Below are positions 1 to 11,700 of a stretch of 64,000 nucleotides of DNA, piece by piece. The notes under the pieces were generated by a model. That model saw only the letters and a program-made list of their open reading frames with translations. It was not told the DNA's origin and did no database searches. Source of the DNA: Nemertoderma westbladi (taxonomy: Eukaryota > Xenacoelomorpha > Nemertodermatida > Nemertodermatidae); assembly GCA_032718475.1 (NCBI GenBank), contig JAUCBJ010003122.1:20490-84489 (forward strand), given 5' to 3'. Position 1 is the stretch's first letter. The number at the start of each line of letters is the position of its first letter. Both the position numbers and the translations under genes were made by a program.

Positions 1-151
1 ACAATGTGTTGGATCCCTTCTTATAATAAAATGTATAGTAAAATACTACCAGACTATAGTTCAATTTATTTTGTACCACTATATCGCTGTACGTTTTATT
101 AAAGAATTAAGCAACAAAAAAGTACCAATTTAAGAATAAAATTACTTAATA

Positions 152-277
152 CATGGGAAAAAAAACATAAAATTTTTTTTTTTCAATATTCTCTCGACCC
201 TTTATTAACCTCGCTGGCGCTCGGTAAATAAAATGCCTCGAGAATATTGAAAAAAAAGATCTACTTTTTTTCCCATG
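152..277. repeat. Hairpin-forming inverted repeat (MITE-like)
   Basis: The left arm runs CATGGG, A-tract, T-tract, then AATATTCTCTCGA. The right arm mirrors it: TCGAGAATATTGAAA, then an A/T-rich stretch, then CCCATG. The two arms could fold into one imperfect hairpin around a GC-richer centre. This resembles a small foldback element, but I see no coding capacity and no clear target duplication. It sits upstream of the first gene. Confidence 0.5.
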
Positions 278-365
278 TAATAAATAATTATTAACAATTA
301 TGACAATGCAATACCAGAATACTAAAAAAACAAACGCGAGCGAAGCGTGCGAATTTTTTATTTTT

Positions 366-485
366 AACAATGCAAAATGGTGAATATTTTTAACAATGCA
401 AAATGGTGAAATGGAAAAGAAATGCGAATGAAACACGAAGGAAGCGAAATTCTTTAATTTTAGCAATGCAAAATGGAAAAGAATT
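366..485. repeat. Short direct repeats of an AACAATGCAAAATGG motif
   Basis: The motif AACAATGCAAAATGG occurs twice about 30 bp apart (near 366 and 392). A third, slightly changed copy (AGCAATGCAAAATGG) lies near 462. The surroundings are AT-rich with no reading frame that looks coding. The function is unknown. Confidence 0.5.
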
Positions 486-553
486 GCGGATTTTGCACTC
501 CAATTTACAGCCTGTTGGCCTGTGTTAGTGTAGTATAGTGTGTAGTGTTTGGC

Positions 554-833
554 AGTTGGGTCCCTCCCCAATGAACAGCTTTGCTTACAGTCTGAGAGAG
601 AGAAATCCCAGCCTCAATATGTCATTATTATTAACCTATAAAACATATGAACGGAGAACGGCCCACTGCAATTCAATCAGCCTGCGTCCCACCTAACATA
701 GCAGTGAGTAACCTTGTAGATATTCAGATAGGATGCACTGGGAAGGGCTATTCAGATGGCGGAGTAATACATTACAAACAACAGTTGATGTTTACTTACT
801 GCCTGGGATACAGTGAGAGAGTAACATACAGTA
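554..833. repeat. Dispersed repeat, copy 1 of 2 (~280 bp)
   Basis: This segment is collinear with 7675-7947. Shared blocks include GGGTCCCTCCCCA, GTCTGAGAGAGAGAAATCCC, TTATTATTAACCTATAAAAC and AACATAGCAGTGAGTAA, separated by diverged stretches. Copy 1 lies upstream of the 160-aa gene and copy 2 lies inside an LZTFL1 intron, so I read them as copies of an interspersed repeat. A duplicated promoter or first exon is possible, because both copies keep a TATAAAA word and a GTGAGT donor-like site. Confidence 0.55.
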
Positions 834-999
834 TATATATACAGAATAATTTTAGAATAATCAGTCGCTCCTAACGGTCTTTTAATTAATTTAGAGTCTT
901 AATTATTTATTCTTATGTCTTAATAGTAAAAATATTTTTTTATGTAAGTAAATTAAATATTAAATATTTGAACATTTATAGTGTTCAGAGGCAGATAAA

Positions 1000-3900
1000 A
1001 TGGATGCCACGTGTTTCACTGATAGAGATGATGTGACGCTCGGGGAATGGAATGCGGTTTCGGGTCAGCTGACTCTCGAATGCGAGGTAGATGGGACCGG
1101 ATATTATGATATCAAAGTTCATAATCTACTTCCCTGGTATGTCGATAAAGTACAGTATATTTTCAAACTAGGCCCTCATGTACATCTTTCGGTGAAACTT
1201 CTTATTATCCTTTAAAATAATAACAAAAAGTTATTTATAATGTACAGTAGCCGCATTTTTAATTCCTCGACTTTGGTTTGAAGACGTTTGACAACGAGAC
1301 AGAGTAGGCCTACTGTACCGGTAGTTAAAATCGGATAGGGTGATTAATTTAAAATGATGAAGTTAAAAAATGACGATTTTTTCAAAAAATTCATCTTACT
1401 TGTGTTTAGTTAATTTATTCAAAATTATTTAAAATATAAAACTAATTTAATGATAACCTTAGTCCTTAACAAGCTTTTCATTGCGTCCCTCGGCGAAGTA
1501 GCTGAATCTAGAATGTGAACTTTATCCGGAAAACCCTTGTAGGCTATACTGCAGATTATTATAGGCCTACACATTTCATTAATTTTATTTCTTATGTCCA
1601 ATTCGTGCAGTTACTACAATACTGTGCAAGTTTACATTCTGATGTTTTAACTACCTCTTGAATGGATTGGTTAATGCGCTATATTTTGGTTGGACGTTGA
1701 AATCATGTAAGGAATGGAAAGAGGTGTCCAGGGTTCGAACTTCTGTAATGTAAGAGTTTGGCAGGTAGAAAATGTTCCAGTTATTATCTGCTTATTAAAA
1801 ATTAAATTATTCGGTTCATTATTAAAAAAATATATATACGAATAACAGTATACAGTAGTATACCGGTACATATATTAGAGTGGAAATAATGTATTATAAT
1901 AAGGAATCGATTTACAGACCATTCTCCTTAATTTTTACGATCGAATAGATTGTAATAATAAAGTAACTTTATTGGTAGGCCTAGTATTTAAGATTGAAAT
2001 TCATTCATTTTGAAATATTCATTAAAAGCATTTCACAATTTGTAAACATAAAAGCTCCAATGAAATAATAATCTCTTGATGTTTCTAATGTATTTTAGCA
2101 TTTGTTAGATTTGCATTTATGTAGTAGTTCAACCCCTCCCTCAATTCCTTGCTGGAAAATTATACTGTAGTTCATTAACCAATCCCAGGCACCAATTCAA
2201 GATATGTTCCTACTACAGTAGTGGACTGTAGTGTAAGGATTGGGAACACGCTTCCGGGAACTATTACTACGGTAATAGTATCTGTTTTATTTGACAGGAC
2301 ATTGTATACTGTTTGGGCGTTGTTTGCGTGCTCTGAGTCTCATGGAGACGATCCAAGATGTCCTGGTGTTGACGCTGATGGTAATCCTGTCGGTAGTCCG
2401 ATGTACTACAATATGATGGGAGGCTATTCCAGTGTCATCATGACGGATAGGTAAATAAACACTTTATGTAATGGGTTGTTATCATTTCCACATTATTACT
2501 CCACTTTACTCTACAGGTAGTTATAGTCGTCCTGTGGAATACTGTTGTTAATTTTGCAATATATCCCGCTAACGGTGTTGCCCTTATGAGGTCCACGCTG
2601 TATGACATTCAACGATCATAAAAAAACAAAGAAATACTGACTAAGTGCAGGTATTCAGTAGTTATAGGTAAAAGTGTTAAACACGAAACACCAGAGGAAA
2701 TCTGAGTTTCATCTTACAGTATTTTGATGTTACTGTAATAGAAGGCCATGGAGGTCGTAACGAAGAAAATTAAAGTCAACTCTTATACAACGCTAACGCT
2801 CAAGCTAACGCCAACGCTAAGCCTAACGCTCACAGAAAGTACACCATTGTCATATAAAGTAACTAATTGGAGCATACTTGAGGCCGTTTACTGTAGGTGT
2901 ACTGTTAGAGATAGGACATGCAACTTAAGACTCCCTGTTCAATAGAAGTGTATAAGATGGTTTAGTAAGTGTTAGGGGCAAGTGGCTGAACTGGTTAGTG
3001 CTACTGGTAAGGCCTGATAGCCCGAAACATATGTATAGCGTTGGTTCAACCCCCGGTGACGTGCTTCCACATTTTTTCCATTTCTGTACAAAACCATTCT
3101 ATATTATACATTACATAATAGAACGTAATGACTCAACAGTCCTAGCAATTACTCAACGTTATATAAACCACTTAGCAGTCTCATAAACGTATCACCTGCC
3201 ATTTAGAGGGCATGGGACTGTAAACATATGTACATTATTAGTATTTATACGAGTTCTATAAGTTCTATTACAGTAGTTCTTGTAAAAATAATTCGCTTTA
3301 GCCCTGACTGAAAATGACAATAAAGCTGTAGAAGTTTGCTTAATAACTATACTTCTAGTTGTAGAGGATTGATTTAATTGGTTACGACTTCAAGCCACCA
3401 TTTTCTTTCATCCTAAATTTCATATCATTTAGTCTACCGTTTATATTTTGAAACTTCTGGATTTTTCACCCTTCCATCTTTACTCCTTAACTTTTTGATT
3501 TCTGATTGTCGCATATGATAACTGAGTTGGATATCTGTTTTTCATATGATAAATGATAGGCCTACATACAGACATATGAGTTGAAAATGATTCCGATGTT
3601 ACATGTTATTTTTAAAATCTTCCAGCTTTCCAACAAGATACGGTATGTCTTTACAAACGAGTGGCAACTAATCATTTACTGAAGTAGCCTATTAATTAAA
3701 TAAACAACCACTACCACTTCCTGTAATTGTACACCCGAAAGCAAAAACTGTTATTCGCATGAAGTGTCAAATAATAACAAACAATATTGTTTATATTTTT
3801 ATTATTATTTTCCAGAAAGGGTTATGGGGCAATTGATAAACCATTATCGTATTGCCCACTGGATACTGTGAACCCCTTGATGGTTGTAAATCTGTTGGCC

Positions 3901-4008
3901 CACCCAGATGGAGTTATTTGGGGAGGCATGCCTGCTGGATTGAAAAATTTAGCTCCTTTTGCGGCAGATCACATAACCTTCCAAGTTGGTGATGAACTTC
4001 TGGAATAA
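1000..4008 (+). CDS. Uncharacterised 160-aa protein, three exons
   Basis: The proposed coding join is 1000-1136, 2298-2450 and 3816-4008. Exon 1 ends TG before GTATGT, exon 2 follows TTTGACAG and ends AG before GTAAAT, and exon 3 follows TTTTCCAG. Phases match at both junctions, completing Trp and Arg codons. The total is 161 codons including TAA, and an AATAAA lies 33 bases after the stop. A splice acceptor at 986-988 (TTCAG) just upstream of the ATG means either that ATG 1000 starts translation in exon 2 of the transcript or that a further coding exon exists upstream. The protein is acidic, with no signal peptide or membrane segment in the part seen. It contains LYTVWALFAC and a Cys/Asp/Gly-rich middle, then a compact C-terminus ending VGDELLE. 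It looks like a beta-rich soluble or extracellular domain. I do not recognise the family. Confidence 0.65.
2789..2831. repeat. Short tandem hexamer repeat (GCTAAC-like)
   Basis: A run of degenerate six-base units (GCTAAC, GCTCAA, GCCAAC, GCCTAA and similar) lies in the second intron of the 160-aa gene. It is simple-sequence DNA with no visible function. Confidence 0.5.
2971..3060 (+). mobile_element. tRNA-derived SINE head (fragment)
   Basis: An A-box-like stretch (TGGCTGAACTGGTTAG) is followed about 55 bases later by a perfect B-box-like GGTTCAACCCC. Together they imitate an internal RNA polymerase III promoter with a long variable region, as in Ser/Leu-type tRNAs. It does not fold cleanly as a tRNA and has no obvious SINE body, so I call it a SINE relic in an intron of the 160-aa gene. 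Confidence 0.45.
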
Positions 4009-4040
4009 TGATGATCAGTTACATTGCATTCCAAATATCC

Positions 4041-4046
4041 AATAAA
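4041..4046 (+). terminator. Poly(A) signal AATAAA of the 160-aa gene
   Basis: A canonical AATAAA lies 33 bases after the TAA at 4006-4008. It gives the upstream gene its own 3' end and separates it from LZTFL1. Confidence 0.6.
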
Positions 4047-4201
4047 ACTATCTGGTCTACAGTTATCATGGGTGACGGGTAATAATTTATGTGATTTTAT
4101 TTTTAATATGGCATTTCCTCCTGTAGAAATTGCAGTTCGTTGAATTAATTCTGAAATATCGTTTATTTTGATTAATAAGTAGGCCTACATTTTAATCCGA
4201 A

Positions 4202-4450
4202 GGCGGGGTAGCTCAGTTGGTTGAGCGCCGGGCCTGCAATCTATTGGTTGTAGGTTCAGCCCCGCCAGGTTCCACTCAGCCTTTCATCCACTGGGGTCGA
4301 TAAAATGAGAACCAGTGAGTACCAGTTAAATAACTGGGAGCAAATCTTGATAGGAGTAGCGACCACACCTACCCTCGGGTAGCAGCTATCGAAAGAGGAG
4401 CCTTCGGGTCGCCTCCGGCTTCGGCCGACTGTTTGCTTGTTTGCTTGCTT
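4202..4450 (+). mobile_element. tRNA-derived SINE
   Basis: The 5' 65 bases (4202-4266) resemble a tRNA. The ends GGCGGGG and CCCCGCC pair, an A box TAGCTCAGTTGG is clear, and the B box GGTTCAGCCCC is near-consensus. A non-tRNA body follows containing GGGGTCGATAAAATGAG and ACCAGT words, which recall the conserved central domain of molluscan (Ceph-type) SINEs. The tail is a TTTGCTTG microsatellite. The mutated T-loop and attached body argue against a functional tRNA gene. The family resemblance is from memory and not checked. Confidence 0.75.
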
Positions 4451-5704
4451 TACATTTTAATAGCTTGCTATAGGTGATAATATAATAAAAATAAAATAAA
4501 ATAAAATTATTCTATAAATTTCAATTCTTATAAAATTATACTGTATTTCATTTTTTAAATGCACAAAAAAGTAAATAATTATTTGGCGGATCGTGTATTT
4601 TACATAATCTATAACTTAAGTTTAAATTATGACTATTTACCGGTAATAAAACCCATTGATACCAACTGTAAGCCTACTGTACATTCAATACAACATACAC
4701 TCATGTACACGAACAGAAAAGCTAGGATTGGCTTGAAGCCAGCCCCAGCTGAGTATATTCCTGTATTGTATCATGGCAACAGTATAAACTTATTAATATA
4801 AAGGCAGAATACAGATAAGATGGAGTAGGGTAGGATACTGTTGTACCGATACTGTTGACACTGCTGGATACTGTTGTTTTGGCTATGCTACATTGTTGGG
4901 TTGTACCGTGAGTGTTGGCATTAGTACTGGACTGGGCAAGGTAGATGGAGCGCACTTTGTATGTATAATTCAATATACCGTATCAGCTTTTTGTGATTTG
5001 ACTAATAATGCGTGTTAGTTCTTCTGGCTCCTTGTCCTCATCGGACGCTTTTTGCAGCATTATGTTACTGTTGAGAATGTACCGGTACCTAATTCGACTA
5101 CCAGTACAAATTGGCCGTTTTTATTGTTAATTTGCAACCTTCTGAAATAATTGAATTGACATACATTGCCAACCCATACACGCCGGTATGAGGTAAGGCC
5201 TACCTAATGTGGAAAATGTGACTGGCATTGACATGGCATCATAGCCTTAAGATATCAAAAGAGTTATACGTAATGCGGTAGGTTATAATGGAATACGGGA
5301 AGACGTGAAGTAAACCGTAGAGTAGCAGTAGAGTCGGCGTTTTGGATGTAGACCGAAACGGATGAATTCCTTAAGTTTACATCCGTAAAGTTCACACCCG
5401 ATATATGCAAATTAGAGGTACCGGTACTTGCCATCTTTAATAATAGTACTACTGCCTACCCGGGGCTGGTAGCTCTTATGATAAACAGCCAATTACAGTA
5501 CATGACAAACACATTGCAATCTCAATCAATAGTCACCCTAGTCTGTTTCTGTATTATGTAGGCCTAGTCTATTAAATCCGACGTATTAAATTTTGATTTT
5601 TCACTTATTTAATTCTCATTATTTTTCCACCATTTACATTTGAGCTAATGAACTTCATTATTAACTATTTTCAATCACAATAAATCATCGAAGAACCACA
5701 TTAA
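4451..5704. other. Intergenic DNA upstream of LZTFL1
   Basis: This AT-rich stretch has several TAGGCCTA/TACCGGTA palindromes and no reading frame that looks coding. It should contain the LZTFL1 promoter, but I see no convincing TATA box or CpG-rich core. Confidence 0.4.
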
Positions 5705-5707
5705 ATG
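5705..5707 (+). CDS. LZTFL1: LZTFL1 candidate first coding exon (bare ATG at a donor)
   Basis: The sequence ATG is followed directly by GTAAGTTG, a perfect donor, at phase 0. The next exon opens at phase 0, and human LZTFL1 likewise has only a few residues in its first coding exon. The protein would begin M-ATSNKVSEP. This is an inference from position and phase only. Confidence 0.3.
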
Positions 5708-8700
5708 GTAAGTTGTTAATTGAATTTCCGGGTTCGGGTTGTATACTTCCCGACCTTAGCCTTTTTAGCTTCTGTGCAATAGCAAATACCAATAGGTAAG
5801 GTACAGTGCGTAACGTAGAAGAGGTCTTAAGGGGTGGGTCTGTGGAAGTGGTGGATATGTAACCAATTTTATAACAGTAGGCCCCTACCTTAAAATACGT
5901 CCAGAAGAAACGAGTTTACAGCTTGCACTGTTTCGAGGTGTCTTTATTTATATTATTGGCATGAAACATATCCCTACAATTAATCTACGCTTGCGTAGAA
6001 TAACATTATCTTCTGTTGTTTAGGCGACGAGTAATAAGGTATCGGAGCCGAAATACCAGCAACACAAGACGACGTTGGTAAATCTGGTCCGATTCTGTCG
6101 GTACAGACGAGCGCTCATGATGCAAACAGTTGAGGCTTGTTTTGGGGATACCAGAGCCAGTCGGTAAGCAAAATGGGCAGTGCAACAGTACACTACACCG
6201 CAGGCATTGGCGGTTAGTTGGTTTGGTTTTGGTTAGTTGATAAATTATTTTTATTTTTGTATATCATGAGATAAAATATCCTCAACCAAAATTAATAAAT
6301 CCAAAATTGTATTAATGAAATAATTATATTTTGTTAATAAGTGGGCATATGATAGAGCTAAGAGGCGTGTATATAGTGGTTGGAAAGAAACCGAGGTTAG
6401 TGCTAACATCCCGAGTAGGGGTGATTAATTAAGTTAAAATAAAATTGATGCAGCAATGACCAATGAGTGCGTTCGTTCAGGTATTAAATAATTTATTTAG
6501 CTTGGGAATTAATATGGAAGGTTAAAAGCGAATTTAGTATGCAATATTTCGATGTGAATCGAATCATGATAATACGTCTAAAACAAGAGGTAACTACTGT
6601 GGTTAGCCAAAGATATGGTGTTTAAATATGGGAGTGAGTGGCGCAGTTTGAATTGAGTGATGCTCTACTAGCTTTAGCATCCTGATTAAGCCCCCTCTGT
6701 TTTGCACAACCTACCGATCAACTGATATGGATGCATGTCCGTCTTCTTGGTCACCAGTTGAGGGGTAACTGTTTTAATGTAATATTAATAACTAGAAAGT
6801 CAGCAAGCTGGTTATAAGAAGACCGTCTATAAGACAACAAAACCGAAAAAAACTAAATCTTAATTCCGTTTCTGAAGCGAAAATATGAACAAATATTTAA
6901 CGATATCCAATCCCGGCATCACTTGATGAAGCAACCAATTTAATATAAGCTAAGCATATAATATGCATGTATCCTAATAATAATTTCTACGAAACCAGAG
7001 GGCGCTTTCTCCCAATAATGGTTTGATTAATAATATAATGGAGGTAGAGTGTGAGTGGGGGTGTCAATATAATCGTCCAGTATCAATATACGTCTGCCCG
7101 ACAGCTGTTGGGATTATAGGAAAACTGGACACAATAAAAATATATCCCTCTCCAGGAGAAATTAGACGCAAATAACAGCTGATTACTCTCAAAAATAAAA
7201 CTGTAACCTGTTCTATTGTGTTCAGTTTATTGTTTTGGTTAAAATAACGTGCCACTGTAACCTGCTCCTTTCCCTAAATTGAGAATTTAAGATTGAGGCG
7301 GGATATTAATTCGCCAAGATCCCATCTTGGCGATCTTTGGCATCTTTACGTCCAGTCCCCCCCCCCCCCCCCCCCCCCTGTCTCAGCTGCACACATACTT
7401 GACATCCCAACATGTAGAACACGTTCTCTTCCAAGCCAATATCAATGTGCACGCACACACACAGACAAACAAACAACCATGTTTTTTGACAGCAAGAAGC
7501 CCAAACTGTCTTCTAATTATAATAAATTAAACAATAAATTATTGTTTTAGATCGACAGTTTTAAATTAATTGATTGAATGTTGTTGTCTAATTTTATAAG
7601 GAAATGTACAGGCCAGAGAGCTTATGTATGGGTATGGCTGTAATTAAACTAGAAAAGCCAGCAAGCTCAGTGTAGTTGGGTCCCTCCCCATTGAAAAGCT
7701 TTACTACTACAGTCTGAGAGAGAGAAATCCCAGCCCCTAAATGTAATTATTATTAACCTATAAAACATTGAACGGCCGAGTGCTTATAAATCAATCAGCT
7801 TGCGTCTCACCAAACATAGCAGTGAGTAAGTAACCTTTTAGATATTCCCATAGGATTCACTGGGAAGAGCTATTCACCTGGCGCCTAGTATGCAATGTTT
7901 ACATTACCAATGTTTGCTCTATGTCTGGGATAGAGTGAGATAGTAACAAACTTGGCAAGTAATATACTTCTCTGCAGTTTGGGCCTATCCATTCAATCAA
8001 TAGTAGTAGCTTACTAGGCCCTCATGACCACCAGCAGCTGGTGTTTCTATCATTGAGTCTATGGCAATTTTCGTGTTATGGGGTTATTTTTCAAAATAAA
8101 AAAAAACTTTATTTATAATAATTTTATCGAAACTTTTTTCCACATCCTGAGGTTGAGCTGCGTCGATTGATATAACTTTCATTGACCCCACGAGCTATAG
8201 TTTCGGAGGAGTTCATCTGATATACATAGATAGAAAGATAGATAGTGAATACTTTTACTGTAAGACTAAAAAGTCATAACGGTCTTCTAATTATTACATA
8301 TACAGTATATAAATAAATATTGACTCATCAGTTTCCTTTTTAATTAACACATAATTGTAATATAGAGTCCAGGAGACAACTTACACTAAGGATGAAGTTA
8401 GCAACATGCTGGAAGAGCTAGAAGATACCTTGAGAACTGAAATGGAAGCGGAGATGATGTACAATTCCAGAGCTACTGTACTTCTATTGAGAATGTTGTT
8501 CGAGGTATTCAAAAATAATGTTAATCATTACTGAGATATAAATATTCACTTTTATGAAGAACTATCATCATACAGTAATAGTTTATTATTTTCTACCAAT
8601 GTTCATTTTATTATTATAGTATGCATTAGTTCATAGCACTAGTGATAGTACTGTAGTGAACATGAAAACCCACCGGAGGTTTCCATTACTCTCGTTACTT

Positions 8701-11700
8701 GTTGCAGTCGAGTGATTAAAATATGAAAACAGCAAACATTAAAATTGCAGATTTTAGATTTTTAGATTAGATTTTAGATTACTTTTGTGAATTTATTTAA
8801 AATTTAATGAGAACATTTGGAATACAACTAATTATAATTTCCAAAGTTTTATAGTGTTCTGCTTCTGATATAATATCTCCATCAGAACGTTCGTTCATAA
8901 ACAGACCGCATACTGTAAGGTCGTACTTTACAGTTATCATAATGCAAAGTCGTACTTTGCATTACAGGCAAGAAAAAGTCTATAAATAGTTATTATATTT
9001 CATTTAGCAAGCTGAACAATGGGAGTTAACATTTTCCGCTGATCTCGGTCGAATAGAAGATCAAAGGGGAATGGCAGACGTCGCAGCTTGGGAGGATAAA
9101 GAATTCGGTTAGTTTCAGTTTAATGGGATATATAATTTGGTTAGTTTCAGTTTAATAGGATAAATCATTTGGTTAGTTTCAGTTTAAAAGAATCAATAAT
9201 TTGGTTAGTTTCAGTTTAATAGGATAAAGAATTTGGTTAGTTTCAGTTTAAGAGGATAAGGAATTCGGTTAGTTTCAGTTTAATAGGATAAAGAATTTGG
9301 TTAGTTTAAGTTTAAGAGGATAAATAATTCGGTTAGTTTCAGTTTAAGGGATTAAGAATTCGGTTAGTTTCAGTTTAAGAGGATAATAATGCGGTTAGCT
9401 TCAGTTTAAGATGATAAGGAATTCGGTTAGTTTCAGTTTAATAGGATAAATAATTTGTTTAGTTTCAGTTTAAGAGGATAATAATTCGGTTAGTTTCAGT
9501 TTAAGGGATTAAGAATTCGGTTAGTTTCAGTTTAAGAGGATAAATAATTTGTTTAGCTTCAGTTTAAGAGGATAAGGAATTTGGTTAGTTTCAGTTTAAT
9601 AGGATAAATAATTTTGTTGGTTTCAGTTTAAGAGGATAAATAATTTGGTTAGTTTCAGTTTAAGAGGATAAGGAATTTGGTTAGTTTCAGTTTAATAGGA
9701 TAAATAATTTTGTTGGTTTCAGTTTAAGAGGATAATAATGCGGTTAGTTTCAGTTTAGGAGGATAAATAATTTGTTTAGTTTCAGTTTAAGAGGATAATA
9801 ATTCGGTTAGTTTCAGTTTAAGGGATTAAGAATTCGGTTAGTTTCAGTTTAAGAGGATAAATAATTTGTTTAGCTTCAGTTTAAGAGGATAAGGAATTTG
9901 GTTAGTTTCAGTTTATTAGGATAAATAATTTTGTTGGTTTCAGTTTAAGAGGATAAATAATTTGGTTAGTTTCAGTTTAAGAGGATAAAGAATTTGGTTA
10001 GTTTCAGTTTAAGAGGATAAGGAATTCGGTTAGTTTCAGTTTAAGATGATAAGGAATTCGGTTAGTTTCAGTTTAATAGGATAAAGAATTTGGTTAGTTT
10101 CAGTTTAAGAGGATAATAATTCGGTTAGTTTCAGTTTAAGGGATTAAGAATTCGGTTAGTTTCAGTTTAATAGGATAAATAATTTGTTTAGTTTCAGTTT
10201 AAGAGGATAATAATTCGGTTAGTTTCAGTTTAAGGGATTAAGAATTCGGTTAGTTTCAGTTTAAGAGGATAAATAATTTGTTTAGCTTCAGTTTAAGAGG
10301 ATAAGGAATTTGGTTAGTTTCAGTTTAATAGGATAAATAATTTTGTTGGTTTCAGTTTAAGAGGATAAATAATTTGGTTAGTTTCAGTTTAAGAGGATAA
10401 AGAATTTGGTTAGTTTCAGTTTAAGAGGATAAGGAATTCGGTTAGTTTCAGTTTAAGATGATAAGGAATTCGGTTAGTTTCAGTTTAAGAGGATAAAGAA
10501 TTTGGTTAGTTTCAGTTTAAGAGGATAAGGAATTCGGTTAGTTTCAGTTTAAGATGATAAGGAATTCGGTTAGTTTCAGTTTAATAGGATAAATAATTTG
10601 TTTAGTTTCAGTTTAAGAGGATAAATAATTTGTTTAGTTTCAGTTTAAGAGGATAAGGAATTCGGTTAGTTTCATTTTAATAGGAAAAATAATTTTGTTG
10701 GTTTCAGTTTAATAGGATAAATAATTTTGTTGGTTTCAGTTTAAGAGGATAATAATGCGGTTAGTTTCAGTTTAAGAGGATAAAGAATTTGGTTAGTTTC
10801 AGTTTAAGAGGATAATAATTCGCTTAGTTTCAGTTTAAGAGGATAAATAATTTGTTTAGCTTCAGTTTAAGAGGATAATAATTCGGTTAGTTTCAGTTTA
10901 AGAGGATAAATAATTTGTTTAGCTTCAGTTTAAGAGGATAAGGAATTCGGTTAGTTTCAGTTTAAGAGGATAAATAATTTGTTTAGTTTCAGTTTAAGAG
11001 GATAAGGAATTCGGTTAGTTTCAGTTTATTAGGATAAGTAATTTTGTTGGTTTCAGTTTAAGAGGATAAATAATTTGGTTAGTTTCAGTTTAAGAGGATA
11101 ATAATGCGGTTAGTTTCAGTTTAAGAGGATAAATAATGTGTTTAGTTTCAGTTTAAGAGGATAAGGAATTCGGTTAGTTTCAGTTTAATAGGATAAATAA
11201 TTTTGTTGGTTTCAGTTTAAGAGGATAAAGAATTTGGTTAGTTTCAGTTTAAGAGGATAAGGAATTCGGTTAGTTTCAGTTTAAGAGGATAAATAATTTG
11301 TTTAGCTTCAGTTTAAGAGGATAAATAATTTGTTTAGCTTCAGTTTAAGAGGATAAATAATTTGGTTAGTTTCAGTTTAAGAGGATAATAATGCGGTTAG
11401 TTTCAGTTTAAGAGGATAAATAATGTGTTTAGTTTCAGTTTAAGAGGATAAGGAATTCGGTTAGTTTCAGTTTAATAGGATAAATAATTTTGTTGGTTTC
11501 AGTTTAAGAGGATAAAGAATTTGGTTAGTTTCAGTTTAAGAGGATAAGGAATTCGGTTAGTTTCAGTTTAAGAGGATAAATAATTTGTTTAGCTTCAGTT
11601 TAAGAGGATAAATAATTTGTTTAGCTTCAGTTTAAGAGGATAAATAATTTGGTTAGTTTCAGTTTAAGAGGATAATAATGCGGTTAGTTTCAGTTTAAGA

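Larger units (their letters stand above)
6164..8365 (+). other. LZTFL1 intron 2
   Basis: This intron holds the poly(C) tract at 7357, the second copy of the dispersed repeat at 7675-7947 and CA-rich simple sequence near 7450. I see no other gene. Short open frames around the poly(C) tract are low-complexity noise. Confidence 0.7.

Noticed and set aside
647-703. First coding exon (MNGERPTAIQ...) of the 160-aa gene ending at GTGAGT
   Set aside because: It would end at phase 0, but the acceptor at 988/989 requires phase 1. The same sequence occurs in the LZTFL1 intron copy without a conserved frame.
4202-4266. Functional tRNA gene
   Set aside because: The T-loop departs from consensus, the arms pair poorly apart from the acceptor, and a SINE body plus microsatellite tail follow.
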